Of a stretch of DNA of 64,000 bases, positions 20,899 to 34,630 are shown one piece after another (positions within the stretch are counted from its first letter, which is position 1; each line of letters begins with the position of its first letter). Position numbers and translations under genes: made by a program. The DNA is taken from assembly GCF_963678635.1 (NCBI RefSeq), contig NC_087070.1, positions 16,773,318 to 16,837,317 on the forward strand. Reading direction: 5' to 3'. The notes beneath the pieces are model-generated. The model was not told the DNA's origin. It saw nothing but the letters and a program-made list of their open reading frames with translations, and did not search any database. The stretch comes from Symsagittifera roscoffensis (Eukaryota; Xenacoelomorpha; Acoela; Convolutidae).

Positions 20899-23800
20899 GT
20901 CCAGTAATCTTGAAAATCTTGCCAAGGTTTCGAAGATTCTTGAAGATTTATCAAAGATAGCAAAGAAAAGTTAAAATAATTCCGGCTTTTTCCAAGGTAA
21001 CTAAACGTCCCAACTACATGAATACGACCTCAGTAACATGCACGATCGCTCCGGCAGCTCAACAGAGGAATTGATTTTTTGTGCAATCTTGAAAAGATCT
21101 TCAAGATTATTCAAGATTTTTCGAAGATTCTTCAAGATCTTGAAAGATATCAAAGAAAAGTTCTTTATTTTTTCTCGATTAATTAATGAGCAAAGACTTA
21201 GTGATGCTTCTCCGAAACTTGGTCAAGCTTTTTTATTAAAATACCAAAACACGGTAAATTTCAGATAAAATTATTTTAGATTACTTTTATGGTTCTTGTA
21301 GATTTTTTGCAGATCATTTTTAATAATTCCAACTTTTTCTTCCTCTTAGAAAAATCTCTAACATTCATTAACAATTTGAAACTTCATTGATATTGATTTA
21401 AAAAAACTTAATTGGTTTTTAAAAAAATTTCGAGGCTACTTATATTTTTCGTTGGATTTCGTTTGATCACTTGCTTTGTTTACTCCAGAATTTTTTCATG
21501 GTATTCGCTGACACGGTAGCACCCTGTGTTTAAAGCTATTTTCCGTTCTTTGTGTCGCTCAGTTCAGCCAAGTTTTGAAGTTGCGTGATATGCTATCAAA
21601 CAAGTAAGCTCATGTAGTCGATCAAATTTGAGGACAAAGCGAGATATGGAGATATAAAGAAATTATCACCAGCCAATAGTTAAATTTTGGCGCATTAATT
21701 TTGACCCTTGTAAAAAGAACCACTCTCATCGCAAAAAGTCTTGAATGATCCAAAAAGGATTTGAGTTGTCTTAAATAACATTTGGTTAAAAACAAATTTG
21801 GTTAACAAAACCCAAACAAAAACTTTTTTCTAACCTCTCCACACCCAACGTAAGCTACAAGGCAATCAATTTCGCAACCGCCTTCGCAATTATTGAATCA
21901 ATAAGCTTGCCTAGTCTCGATTTGAATTGATATCTTTTTCCTATTAAATCGATGCATTCACTACAACAGAAAAGCTAATTATTTGTGAGAATGAATTATC
22001 CCTATCTAATCAAATTTACAATTTTCAAACCTTCAAAAAAATCAGTCGTGAGACATTTCTTGTCAAATTGTGTTCAGGGTTTTGATATTTTCATATGCTA
22101 TACAAAATTGATCACAATTGGTCAAAACTGAAAAAAAATGGCATTTTTTGTGTAATTTCAAAGCAGGTTTTTGTTCAAAATCTGCTCAAAACTCTGATTT
22201 CTGAGGAAACTTATCTTCAGCTTTTAGTTTTTTGTTTTTTCTTCCGCACAAATGTTGTTACTTTTTTTTCTAGTTGTTCTCACACCAACCTGAAGAAAAA
22301 CACACAATTATTATTTTTTTAAAGTTTTATGTTGAATATGATTGGGATTTTTATTTTTACGTTTTGCCCAGCGTATACGTTTTGATCACACATGCCAGAT
22401 GACAAGGTTAGATCTACATCGGAGACAAAAACGCTTTCGTTTTTTTTCCAAGTTCGCAAAAATTGTATAACAAGCTTTTCAATTTTTTCATTGTCTCTAA
22501 CCAGAATAGTCTCTTGTCTAGTGTGTCTGTCGCTCACTCCCAAACCCGTTCACATTCCACCACCCTAGCCCAACCTCAAGCCCCCGACCCATTACCCTCT
22601 GTTCACATACAATCCTCTACCCCAGTTCAAGAATTCCCCGTTCACGTTCGACCCCACTACACCACCCCAATGCACACCAATCCCCATCCCACTTAAATCA
22701 CCACTGACAGCCTAGCTCATAAGAAATTACAATACATTATAATCTAAAAGTAATCGATTACAATCCTGTATAATCTATTGTAATCGCTTTATTATTTATT
22801 TGTTTTCATAAGGCTAATTAATAATTAATCCATTGAAATCAATTATTTTATAATTTTATAGAGACTGACAATGAAACTCCATTACCATCTTTTATCATCC
22901 ATGGAATTTAAGTGCGGGTTGTATACATAAGGAAATAGAGATTCTGAAAAAGAATCAGGAAAATTTAATTGAAAAATTTTTGATAGAATTTTTTGTCTTG
23001 CGATTTCTAATTGTTTTTGATAAACACTTTTTAATTTAAAATAAAATTTATTTCAGAATGATGCCTAATTTGGGCTCTTTGTGATAATTTGGTCGTGTTA
23101 ATCTTCCGTGAACTAACAATTTGACAGAAAATATCAGCGATTGGAAAGAGTAGAAGAGATTTGTGGAACAAGCAGTTTTGCTTTGTCAGGAAAATCTAAA
23201 TGCAATATTTTTAATCAAAAAATCTGATTGATGGGCAGTTATAGGTTACAACCAGCGGAATGCTCATTGTTTTTTGAAGCAATCTAAGCTTGTTCAAATG
23301 ATGAATTGACGCATATAGTAACCGACGGTTTAACATTAAGTTTCAAAATTATAAACCTAAGTTTTTGTTTAAAAAGATATTCGACTCAAAACATATTTGA
23401 TTCGAGTAAAACTAAATGCAGTGCGCAAACCGACGGAATTTTTGACACATTGTTGTCGCAAGGGCGGCTTGTGTTTTGCACGGATGATGAGCCATAGCTT
23501 AAGATGGTATTTTAGTCGCTACAGAAAATGGATTAGGAAATTAACACAAATTATTTTGAATTTCCAGCAACCTGAATTTCAGAAAAAAATGTATTAATTA
23601 GATATCTGAAACCGATCTGCGGCATTAGTGGTACCTCGTGAAAGTTCTAGAAGCAAAAAAAAACATCTTGAATTTCTAAAAAATATCTTTGCCAGCAAAA
23701 TATCTCATTCTAAAATGGGGGAAATTGCTTAGATAGGCTGGATAGTTTTTTTTACATCTTCTGCACATCGCAGAAATTACAATTTCCTGAAGTCTTAAGA

Positions 23801-26800
23801 AAATGTTCAAAATTGTAGAAAAAAGCTTCACCAAAAACTATTTTAGTGTGCTGAAACAAAATGCAGTATGCAAACAAAAAGCGGGAAAGAAAAAAATGCA
23901 AACCACGAAATTAATATCTAAGTCTGCGTATTTTAATTGTTCTGTTCGATAAAAAACATTGTTGAAGGCCATGTTCACTATTTTTTTAATTCAGAAAAGT
24001 AAAATTGTGTTGAAGCATTTTTTCATTTGTTTCAAAATTTTATCGGTTAGCAGACATCAAATCCGAAACTGTTTTGGTATCGACAATTTTTTTCTCAGTT
24101 TTTTGAGTATGTGTTTTTGTATTAAATTTCATTTTAGCGCTCTGTTAGAAAATTCCTCGCCAATTTTTCTCCCACTAAAATTGATAACTAAAACCGAAAA
24201 AATATAGGTCATAGTCGGGCACATATTGATATGCCGATGATGAGAACTTAATTTTTTCCTACAAAAAACTAATCAACCGTACATTCCCCCCCCCCCCCCC
24301 CCGCAACAGTTTGGGCGAGAAAATATGGGTTTTTCTTAAACTAATTTTGTGTAAAGTCTAAATTTTTTTGAAAAATTGATTTGTATCTATCGAAAATCTA
24401 TAAAAAAAAACGATTTGCCAAGACCTAAAAAGATTTGACAAAGGCCTAAAAATATTATTGATATGCATTGATTAAAAAAAATTACTTGAGACAAAAAAAG
24501 TAGCTTCTAAAGCAATTTTATTCAATTCTAAATCGACAAAAAACAAATTCTGTCAATATTTGTTCCGACTTTCGTAACGAAAGTAATAGAACAGTTGATC
24601 TCGGGCTGGGTTTTCTTTCTTCAGACGAGTTTCGTCATTTTAACTAACCACTTTTGACGGAACTTTTTTTATATCTTTCGAAAGAAAGGTATTGTTGTCC
24701 TGAGTTTAAATTTGAAAGGATATTTCACCTGTGATCTTTTTTTCGTAAATTTATGGGGGTTTAAATAATGGCATTTTGGCCAATTTGGGACAATTAACGC
24801 GCGATAGATATCGTGCTATTAACGCGTAAGCGGAGATTTAATCCGTCTCAGAAATCGTTCCAAATTGGCTAACTGAAGCTTATTTGCCATAATTGATTTG
24901 TTACTAGGAGCGAAACCTGTCATTTTGTACCTTATTTGACGTGTGAGGTGAGAATACATTCACTTTTTCATGATTTTTGTATTTATTTTTTGAGGTTATT
25001 ACTGGTCCATACAATCAGTCTTGTTTTGATTTCATTTTCATGCGGATTTTGAAAAACAATAAAATCGATTCAAATTGATTCAAATTGACTTCTTAAGCAA
25101 AAGTATTGATTTTTTACCGTAAAAATTCATGTAATCAATTCTAAATTGATTTACTATTTAAGTGTATCTGTAGAAAAATTGATTCAAAACGATTTCAATA
25201 TCAAATTTGTCAGGGCGGGTTCACAATTAACTGAATTAGTAACAAAAAATGAATTAAAACCTTACTCTAGGTAATTAACAGCATAGAAATGCAACCCCAT
25301 AAAAATGAAATAAACAATTTTGCGCGCGATTAAATAAAATGCACATTTTATACAGATTTTTTTTCCACTCAGGGTGGGAGGAGATATTATACGGTTGATC
25401 CTCTAAAATCTGACATAATCTCATGCCATCTGACACGTTTTCGATTTTAAAAAAACAAACAGGTTATCATGTTCAACAGTCCAGAATCAGTTTCATAGAC
25501 AAACTCCGATAAATTGATAACTGAGACAATAGTAGCCTGTTGCTCCATGTGGCTCTGAAAATTTTGACAACATAAAATTTTTTTAAAGTTTTTTCAATTT
25601 AGTCCAAGTTTTTTGCGTGGTTAGATGAGAGAAAAAAGAAAATCTAGATTTTTGGGAAAAAATTGGCTGAAGTTGCCTTGTTAAATAATTTCAACGGCTT
25701 CAATAGTCAATTTTTTTCTATCAAATTTTTTAAAACAGTTTTTCTTGAGAGTGAGAATACATTAAAAAAACTTATAATGTCAAACAATTCACTTTGTTAT
25801 AATACAACACTTGGCCTACTGTAATGAATAGTTGTGGCACTGTAACTTCCGAGAAAAAAAGATAAGTTTTATATAAAAAAATTAAACTACACCACAGCCG
25901 AATACGAACTTTTTTTCTCTTTCAGCTGTCAGAACAAAACCTCAACACGAACTAAAAATGTTTAAATCAGGATTCAATCAGTCAATTATGCGTGGGTTGC
26001 ATGATATTAAAATTCTTTTTGACTTCTTAAGCTAAAAAAGATATTGTTCACTAGATAATCGAACCTCATAAATCGAAACTATAATGTGTAATTTGAGCGT
26101 AAGAATTCAATAGTTAATTCAATTGGGGTGCATAAAAACTTTTCGAGTATTTTTCCAATTGTTTGACGGTGACGAGTGTTCCGGGTTCTTTATAGATCCA
26201 GTTTATGCCTCCTCATTTTACCCCCCTCCATCTTAGTTTAAACCCCTCCCCCGTTTACTGAATGGGGGTTTGGGGGTACACTTTAGTAAACATGGGGGTG
26301 GGCGGAGGGATAAACGTAGGGAGTGGGGTGAGGGGGCTTGGTCAAATGCGGATGGGGACAAAGTGGGGGGGGGGGGGGGTTCAAATTGAGTAGGTTTAGA
26401 TTGCGAGTACGCCGTGAATAACGCAGAAATGTTGCATGTTTTGCAAATGATTTTGCAAAAAAATGTAACAATTATAAACCGTTATAATCAAATATAATGG
26501 ATTTTAAATGGATTGTGTTCTTACAAAAATAATTGATTTTAATGACAATATAATCGATTTCTTGGTTTAAATTTGCAACAATAATGGATTATAATGACAA
26601 CATTTTAGACAACAGTTTTTCAATATAATCGTTTATTATCCATAGATCTCCGGTGTGGGTAACTTGACGAAATTGAGATCAATTATCCGCGATTTTGACA
26701 ACCATATGAAATTAATACGACCGATCCCATAATCTAGCCTCAATTCAATTTGGAACAATTTTGTTGTGTGGATAATTTGCCACGCACAAAAAGTTCGCGT

Positions 26801-27194
26801 TACGCTCTCAGCAATATAAATAAATTCTTCAAAGCGCGTATAATTTAGTCCAGAACGATTTTAAAACCCCCAGAACTTTACAAAAAATAATCAGAGGAAA
26901 AATATTTTTTGCTGAAAATTATAATTTCGATTGGCGAAAATTGACTTAATAAAAAAACCACATCGAGCATATTTATTCCGTTTTCTTCGAAAGTCGGAAA
27001 CAACAAACGTTTGAAATTAGAGCTGAAAAAAAATTAAATTTGAGAATCACATTTTTAATTGCGCATGCTTACCGGCACTCATGCCAATCACCATACCCCA
27101 AATAAATCATTCCGAATTCAACTTAGGCAGCCTTGCTGCTCAAATTTTTTGTTACTAAATGGATAAACTTTTAAATATTCATTGACACTGTGTT
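20899..27194. repeat. Duplicated intergenic segment, copy A
   Basis: 6.3 kb with no credible gene that aligns collinearly with 27,607-36,694. Shared landmarks are the CTTGAAAATCTTGCCAAG start, a CTTCAAGATT-rich stretch, the ACCCATTACCCTCTGTTCAC stretch (22,587/31,146), C-runs (24,286-24,302/32,919-32,937), a G-run (26,365-26,379), and the end at CACTGTGTT (27,194/36,694). Copy A lacks about 1.6 kb present in the other copy after 21,480. It begins 3 bp from the LTR edge of element L. Confidence 0.9.
24565..25010 (+). repeat. R-family repeat, partial (copy A)
   Basis: Starts GTTCCGACTTTCG and includes the family core AACGCGTAAGCGGAGATTTA. The far end has decayed to CAGTCTTGTT without the hairpin. 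Its counterpart in the other copy of the duplication lies at about 33,195-33,800. Confidence 0.7.
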
Positions 27195-27606
27195 CAAGGA
27201 CAAAAAAGCAAGTTTGAAAAAAAAAATAATAAAATAGATGAGAATGAGTTTTTATACTTCTTATGTTTACCAGTACAACACTAGACATTATATTTTATGG
27301 GCAACATGGCAGTGTTTTTGACGGCTCAATCACTTATTATTCACGAGAGCGAGATATCATTTCACGCGCTAGATCAAGCATGCAGTTTGAATGTACTTTT
27401 CTGAAGGGACCATCAAGCTCGGGGCATGTGTATGACAAAAAATTCTGGTAAATGTTTTTCATCCTTTTCAAAATCAGGAAAAAAACAAAACTATGAAAAA
27501 CTTCACAATCTAACAAGCGCTTTTCAAAAATTTCAGTTTAAAAAGTTTGTCGTAACATAATAACAACCGGGTCCCTATGGGCAACCAGGGGGTCTTCTAA
27601 AAAGCT
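27195..27606. other. Spacer between duplicated segments
   Basis: Unique AT-rich sequence; no ORF, RNA gene or repeat recognised. Confidence 0.5.
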
Positions 27607-28730
27607 AACCAGGTCCAGTCATCTTGAAAATCTTGCCAAGATTTTGAAGATTCTTGAAGATTTATCAAAAATAGCAAAGAAAAGTTAAAATAATTCCCGC
27701 TTTTTCCAAGGTACCTAAGAGTCCAAACTACATGAATACGACCTCAGTAACATGCACGATCGCTCTGGCAGCTCAACAGAGGAATTGAGTTTTTGCGCAA
27801 TCTTGAAAAGATCTTCAAGATTATTCAAGATTTTTCGAAGATTCTTCAAGATCTTTAAAGATATCAAAGAAAAGTTCTTTATTTTTTCTCGATTAATTAA
27901 TGAGCAAAAACATAGTCATGCTTCTCCGAAACTTAGTCAAGTTTTTTCATTAAAATACCAAAACACGGTAAATTTCAGAAAAAAAATTATTTTAGATTAA
28001 TTTTATGGTGTTTGTAGATTTTTTGCAGATCATTTTTATTAACTCCAACTTTTTCTTCCTCTTAGAAAAATCTCTAACTTTCATTAACAATTTGAAACTT
28101 CATTGATGTTGATCTAAAAAAAACTCAGGGTTTCTAATTGGTTTTCAGAAAAGTTTCGAGGCTACTTATATTTTTCGTTGGATTTCGTTTGATCACTTGT
28201 TTTGTATCAATTTCATCGACAAAATTCGATGTGTTCCACGATATCCTAAAGTGCTTGAACTGACCCAAAATCATTTCGCATTTCACGGAAATGATCATAT
28301 TTACTCTACAGGCACTCACGGGCTTTTACACTGTTTAGAATTTCATTGTGAATTTCATTTTATAATTTCATTTGAAATTTTTACAATCATAATTAGTCTA
28401 AATTTTAAGTTTTTCACTATTGAGATTTAAAATCGAGTTCTGGAAAATTTTTAAAATTTTATATTAATCTTCAAAAAGAAGGCCAAAAATTTTGGATAAT
28501 CCTGAATGTAAAATCGCCCATCTTCCTTGCAAATCGTCAAAAATTTTCTATGAAATCTTTGCTATCTTTGTTTTGTTCTTCAAGATTCTTGGAATTTTCT
28601 TGAAGAATCTTTGATATCTTCCAAGATTCTTTGGCAAGAATTTGCCAAGACAGCCAAAAATTTCTTCAAGTTTTAACCAAGATGCTTCAAGATTTTTCAG
28701 AGATATCAAAGATTGATGGACTTGGGTACT
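27607..28730. mobile_element. Candidate inverted-repeat element rich in CTTCAAGAT
   Basis: The left part (GGTCCAGTCATCTTGAAAATC onward) and the reverse complement of the right part (28,490-28,730) share the start pattern GTCCA..ATCTT and many AAGATTCTTGAAGAT blocks. The arms are degenerate and no target duplication was confirmed. Copy A (20,899-21,480) has only the left part. Confidence 0.35.
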
Positions 28731-28882
28731 GTTAAGACTAGCTATTATCTTACTTGTCATAACAATAAAAAAGCTCTTGATTCCACTTTATTCCTTTATT
28801 CTCCAGAAAAAAATCAGCGATCTGAAAATGAAGTCTGAAATTGAACAAAAATGGATTCCACCCACTCACCAGGCCTCTATAG

Positions 28883-29290
28883 CAGGGGCGGATTTAGTGA
28901 GGTGGAGGAGGATTGACAACTCCTCTTCAGGGATTCGATCACCTCACCAATCAAAGGGCCTCCCTTTGGTATTACTTTATGACATAAGTCTCAAGTTTTT
29001 CTTAAGGCGTCTTCGGCGCCCATGTATGCTAACTTTGAATGGGGAACGCTCGCCGAAAAATGCATTTTTTTGGCCTAACTTTTCCAAAAAGTATCCAAAA
29101 GCGGCATTTTTGAGCACTTTTCTCAAAGTTTTGCCTGATGCCTAATTAAACTTGTCAAAATGGTTTTATTGTGTCCTGGGAGCACTCGGAAAATCAACTT
29201 GGTTGACCTAAAAAAACGTCAACAAAATTTCCAAAAAGTTGTTGAAAATCCGCCGCCCTCCCCCTCGAGAAAACCCTAGATCTGCCCCTG
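28883..29290. mobile_element. Candidate hAT-like short element
   Basis: Begins CAGGGGCGGATTTAG and ends CTAGATCTGCCCCTG, giving 15-bp inverted ends with two mismatches, of a type common in hAT elements. About 408 bp, no coding capacity. The flanking 8-mers match at only 5 of 8 positions, so the target duplication is not convincing. Confidence 0.45.
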
Positions 29291-29679
29291 TTTTTTAGTA
29301 CTATTATGTGACATCCATTTTGGCCGGCTAAGCCGAAATTTTTCTTCCATTGACGCCAATATTTTCTTACGTCGACAATTTTTGAGGACGGAGCGCGAGC
29401 CAAAAAAAAACTTAATTATTTTTCAAACCCCTATAAAAACTGCCAAAAAACGGTAGTTTTGGTTTGTTTTTTTTTTCAAAAAAATGCCATTGTCAGAGAA
29501 ACTTTTTTGCAAAGTAGGTACTATCTTATGTTTTTGGGGTCCTAAATTTATCTACAACCTAAAATTGCCAACCTAGAAAACTACACTCCCTCGTAAAAAC
29601 TTTAGGTCCTCGCCAGATTTTGAATCTGAGTCTGTCTGAAGAGTCTATCTATAGTTTTGATGACCGAAAACAGCCTCAA

Positions 29680-29793
29680 AAGGTTGATAACTGACATAAG
29701 CTGTTAAGAAATTGTTATAAGCGATAATAAACCGTTAAAAAATCGTTATAAACTGACATAAGCCGTTAAAACTGACATAAGCCGTTATAAGAC
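29680..29793. repeat. Short degenerate tandem repeat
   Basis: Repeats of ACTGACATAAGCCGTTA and CCGTTAAAAAATCGTTATAA in imperfect series. Simple-sequence expansion; no further role visible. Confidence 0.6.
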
Positions 29794-32700
29794 AGCTTGC
29801 ATTTTTTCATGGTATTCGCTGACACGGTAGCGCCCTGTGTTTAAAGCTAATTTCCGTTCTTTGTGTCAATCAGTTCAGCCAAGTTTTTGAAGTTGCGTGA
29901 TATGCTATCACACAAGTAAGCTCATGTATTCGATCAAATTTGAGGACAAAGCGAGATATGGAGATATAAAGAAATTATCACCAGCCAAAAGTTAAATTTT
30001 GGCGCATTAATTTTGACCCTTGTAAAAAGAAAACAGAATAGGTTCTATAAAACAAAAAAGAACCACTCTCATCGCAAAAAAGTCTTTAATGATCCAAATA
30101 GGATTTGAGTTGTCTTAAATAACATTTGGTTAAAAAAAAAATTTGGTTAAGAAAATTGAAACTAACGTCTCCACACCCAACGTAAGCTACAAGGCGATCA
30201 ATTTCGCAACCGCCTTCGCAATTATTGAATCAATAAGCTTGCCTAGTCTCGATTTGAATTGATATCTTTTTCCTATTAAATCGATGCATTCACTACAACA
30301 GAAAAGCTAATTATTTGTGAGAATGAATTATCCCTATCTAATCAAATTTACAATTTTCAAACCTTCAAAAAAATCAGTCGTGAGACATTTCTTGTCAAAT
30401 TGTGTTCAGGGTTTTGATATTTTCATATGCTATACAAAATTGATCACAATTGGTCAAAACTGAAAAAAAATTGGCATTTTTTGTGTAATTTCAAAGCAGG
30501 TTTTTGTTCAAAATCTGCTCAAAATTCTGATTTCTGAGGAAACTTATCTTCAGCTTTTAGTTTTTTGTTTTTTCTTCCTCACAAATGTTGTTACCTTTTT
30601 TTCTAGTTGCTCTCACACACCAACCTGAAGAAAAACACACAATTATTTTTTTTTTTAGTTTTTATGTTGAATATGATTGGGATTTTTATTTTTGGTCCTT
30701 CTTGCACAGCCTCCGCGTATCTATTTTTTGCATGAAAAAATCGTTTTTGCAAACTTTTTTTTGACTTGCCTCTGGCTTCTTTCCATTGTGATTAACTAGG
30801 GAAAAGACAGGTGGTCTGTGAAAAAGAATCACTGGAAGAAACCGAGATTTTTTCTCGAAATTAACAAAATTAAAGAGAACGTAATTTTTTTTAATTTTGA
30901 TTATTTTTGTTCAAATATCTTCATTGCCCAGCGTATACGTTTTGGTCACACACGCCAGATGACAAAAGTTAGATCTACATCGGAGACAAAAACGCTTTCG
31001 TTTTTTCCAAGTTCGCAAAAATTGTATAAAAAGCTTTTCGATTTTTTCATTGTCTCTAAGCAGAAAAGTCTCTGGTCTTGTGTGTCTGTCGCTCACTCCC
31101 AAACCCGTTCACTTTCGACCACACTAGCCCAACCTCAAGCCCCCGACCCATTACCCTCTGTTCACATACAACCCTCTAACCCAGTTCAAGAATTCCCCGT
31201 TCACGTTCGACCTCACTACACCACCCCCAATGCACACCAAACCCCATCCCACTTAAATCACCACTGACTTGAAATTTCAGCCTGGCTCATAGGAAATTAC
31301 AATACATAATAGTCTAAAAAGAATTGATTACAATCCATTATAATCTATTGTATTCGTTTTATTATTTATTTGTTTTCATAGGACTATAATCAATAATTAA
31401 TCCATTGAAATCAACTATTTTATAATTTTAAAGAGACTGACAATGAGAATCCATTACAATCTTTTATCATCCATGGAATTTACTTGTATACATAAGGAAA
31501 TAGATATTCTGAAAAAGAATCAGGAAAAATTTAATTGAAAAATTTTTGATAGAATTTTTTGTCTTGTGATTTCTAATTGTTTTTGATAAACACTTTTTTA
31601 ATTTAAAATAAAATTGATTTCAGAATGATGCCTAATTTCGGCTATTTGTGATAATTTGGTCGTGTTAACCTTCCGTGAACTAACAATTTGACAGAAAAAA
31701 TCCGAGATTGGAAAGAGTAGAAGAGATTTGTGGAACAAGCAGTTTTGCTTTGTCAGGAAAATCGAAATGCAATTTTTTTAATCAAAGAATCTGATTGATG
31801 GGCAGTTATAGGTTACAACCAGCGGAATGTTCATTGTTTTTTGAAGCAATCTAAGCTTTAAAAATAAATATAATTCATGCAGACTGAGTTATCTAGTTGC
31901 TCTATCTTGTTCAAATGATGAATTGACGCATATAGTAACGATTTAACATTAAGTTTCAAAATTATAAACCTAAATTAGAACATATTTGATTCGAGTAAAA
32001 CTAAATGCGAAGCCCAAACCGACAGAACTTTTGACTCATTATTGTCGCAAGGGCGGCTTGTGTTTTGCACGGATGATGAGCCGTTGCTTAAGATGGTACT
32101 TTAATCGCTGCAGAAAATGGATTATTACGCAACCTTATGTTGAATTTCCAGCAACCTGAATTTCAGAAAAAATGTGTTAATTAGATATCCTGAGACCGAT
32201 CTGCTGCCATCGCAAAGATATCGTCGGCATTAGTGGTATCTCGTGAAAGTTCTAGAAGCAAAAAAACACCTTGAATTGCTAAAAAAAAGTCTTTGCCAGC
32301 AAAATATCTCATTCTAGAATGGGGGAAATTGCTTAGAGAGGCTGGATAGTTTTTTTAACATCTTCTGCACATCGCAGAAATCACAATTTCCTGAAGTCTT
32401 ATGAAAATGTCCAAAATTTGTGGAAAAAAAGCTTCGTCAAAAACTATTTTAGTGTGCTGAAACAAAATGCAGTATGCAAACAAAAAGCGGAAAAAAATAA
32501 ATGCAAACCACGAAAATAATATCTAAGTCTGCGTATTTTAATTGTTCTGTTCGAAAAAAAAACTAATATTGTTGAAGACTACGTTCCCTATTTTAATAAT
32601 TCAGAAAAGTAAAATAGTGTTTAAGCATTTTTTCATTTGTTTCAAAATTATGTCGGTTAGCAGACATCAAAGCTTTCTAAATCCTAAACTGTTTTAAATG

Positions 32701-34318
32701 TAGATTTGTTATCGACAGTTTTTTATCTCAGTTTTTTGAGTATGTGTTTTTGTATTAATTTCATTTTAGCGCTCTGTAAGAAAATTCCTCGCCGCTTTTT
32801 TTCCCACTAAAACTGATAATTAGAACCGAAAAAATATAGGTCATAGTCGGGCACATATTGATATGCCGATGATGAGAACTTAATTTTTTTCCTACGAAAA
32901 ACTTATCAGCCGTACAATCCCCCCCCCCCCCCCCCCCTAACGAATTAGGGCGAGAAAATATGGATTTTTCATAAACTAATTTTGAGAAAAGTCTGAATTT
33001 TTTTTGAAAAATTGATTTGTATCTATCGAAGATCTATAAAACAAACGATTTGCCAGGACCTAAATGGATTTGACAAAGGCCTAAAAATATTGAATTGCAT
33101 CAATTTAAAATCGATTTATTTGATACAAAAAAAATAGCTTTAAAAGCAATTTTATTCAATTCTAAATCGACTTAAAACCATTTCTGTTAATATTTGTTCC
33201 GACTTTCGTAACTTTTTATATCCTTCGAAAGGTATTGTTGTCCTGAGCTTTAATTTGAAAAGTTATTGCACCTGTGGTCTTTTTTTCGTAAAGTTATGGG
33301 GGTTTAAATAATGGCATTTTGGCCATTTTGGGACAATTAACGCGCGATAGATTTCGCTCTATTAACGCGTAAGCGGAGATTTAATCCGTCTTAGAAATCA
33401 TTCCAAATTGGTTGAAAAAAGCTTATTTGCCATAATTGATTTGTTAGTACGAGCTTTTTTTTAAACGTCTATAAATTTAACATCTATAATTTAAACGTCT
33501 TTTTTTTGAACGTCTGTTTTTTAAACGCCTATAAATTCTGATTGGCAGAAAATTCCTAGATGAAACAAAATTAGATCCTCATGTCTAAAAACTATTGAGG
33601 ATAGCATGTCAACTTGATTTGTGCCAGTTGGATGAAAACTGTCACTTTTTACCTTATATGGCGTGTGAGGTGAGAATTTTTTTCAAAAATCTCAAATTAA
33701 AAAAAAATTATTTTGTTTTATACATTTACTTTTTTTCATGATTTTTTACATTAATTTTTTGAGGTTATTACTGGTCCATACGAGCAGTATTGTTTTGATT
33801 TCTTTTTCATCCGGATTTTGAAAAACAAAAAAATCAATTCAAATTGATTCAAGTTTATTTTATAAGCAAAAATATCGACTTTTTACCGTAAAAATCCATT
33901 TAATCAATTCTAAACTGTTTTACTATCTAAGTGTATCTGTAGAAAAATTGATTCAAACCAAATTCAATATCAAAATTTTCAGGGCGGGTTCACAATTAAC
34001 TGTATTAGTAAAGGAAAACGAATTAAAACCTTACTCTAGGTAATTAACAGCTTAGAAATGCAACCCCATAAAAATGAAATAAACAATGTTTGCGCGCTTT
34101 TAAATAAAATGCAGGTTTTATACAGATTTTTTTCCACTCAGGCTGGGAGGAGATATTATGCGGTTGATTCTCTAAAATCTGACATGATCTCATGCCATCT
34201 GATACGTTTTCGATTAAAAAAAAAACAAACAGGTTATCATGTTCAACAGTCCAGAATCAGTTTCATAGACAAACTCCGAGATAAACTGATGATTGAGACA
34301 ATAGTAGCCGGTTGCTCC

Positions 34319-34630
34319 GGGTCTAGGACAACAAGCCGACGGGACTTCAAGCCGAAGGGACTTCAGGCCGAAAATTAAACTTTACAAGCACCTCAAATCA
34401 TTATTTTTTCACCTGTAAAACGTTTCTTTTCAAAATCTTAGAAATGTTTAGTCCATAATAAGCGTTATTTATGACAATGAATTACTTAGGATTGGCATTA
34501 GTTAATAATATCAGCCGTTTTTTGAAATGCATAAATTATAAACAAGAAAATACCTCAAGAAAATTTTCGGCTTGAAGTCCCTAATTTTACGATTCGGCTT
34601 GAAGTCCCGTCGGCTTGATGTCCGGCACCC
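34319..34630. mobile_element. 312-bp MITE with long inverted ends and 9-bp target duplication
   Basis: Starts GGGTCTAGGACAACAAGCC and ends with the near-inverse (GGCTTGATGTCCGGCACCC). About 37 bp of inverted repeat include the block GACGGGACTTCAAGCCGAA. It is flanked on both sides by GGTTGCTCC (34,310-34,318 and 34,631-34,639). The empty site is visible in copy A (near 25,540) as TGTTGCTCC. A 9-bp duplication suggests a Mutator-like or related transposase, supplied in trans. Confidence 0.85.

Noticed and set aside
21038-21268. MHDRSGSS-type frame, repeated at 27,752-28,000
   Set aside because: Open only because of CTTCAAGAT repeats; the frame is a by-product of the duplicated repeat.
24286-24302. 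Long C-run (also 32,919-32,937, and G-run 26,365-26,379)
   Set aside because: Homopolymer tracts shared by the duplicated segments; length is unreliable in sequencing and no role is visible.
30818-31267. 149-codon frame with a Pro-rich end in copy A' (related to 22,463-22,696)
   Set aside because: The copy A version is much shorter and shifted, composition of the first half is intergenic-like, and no motif is seen. An exon cannot be excluded but is not supported.
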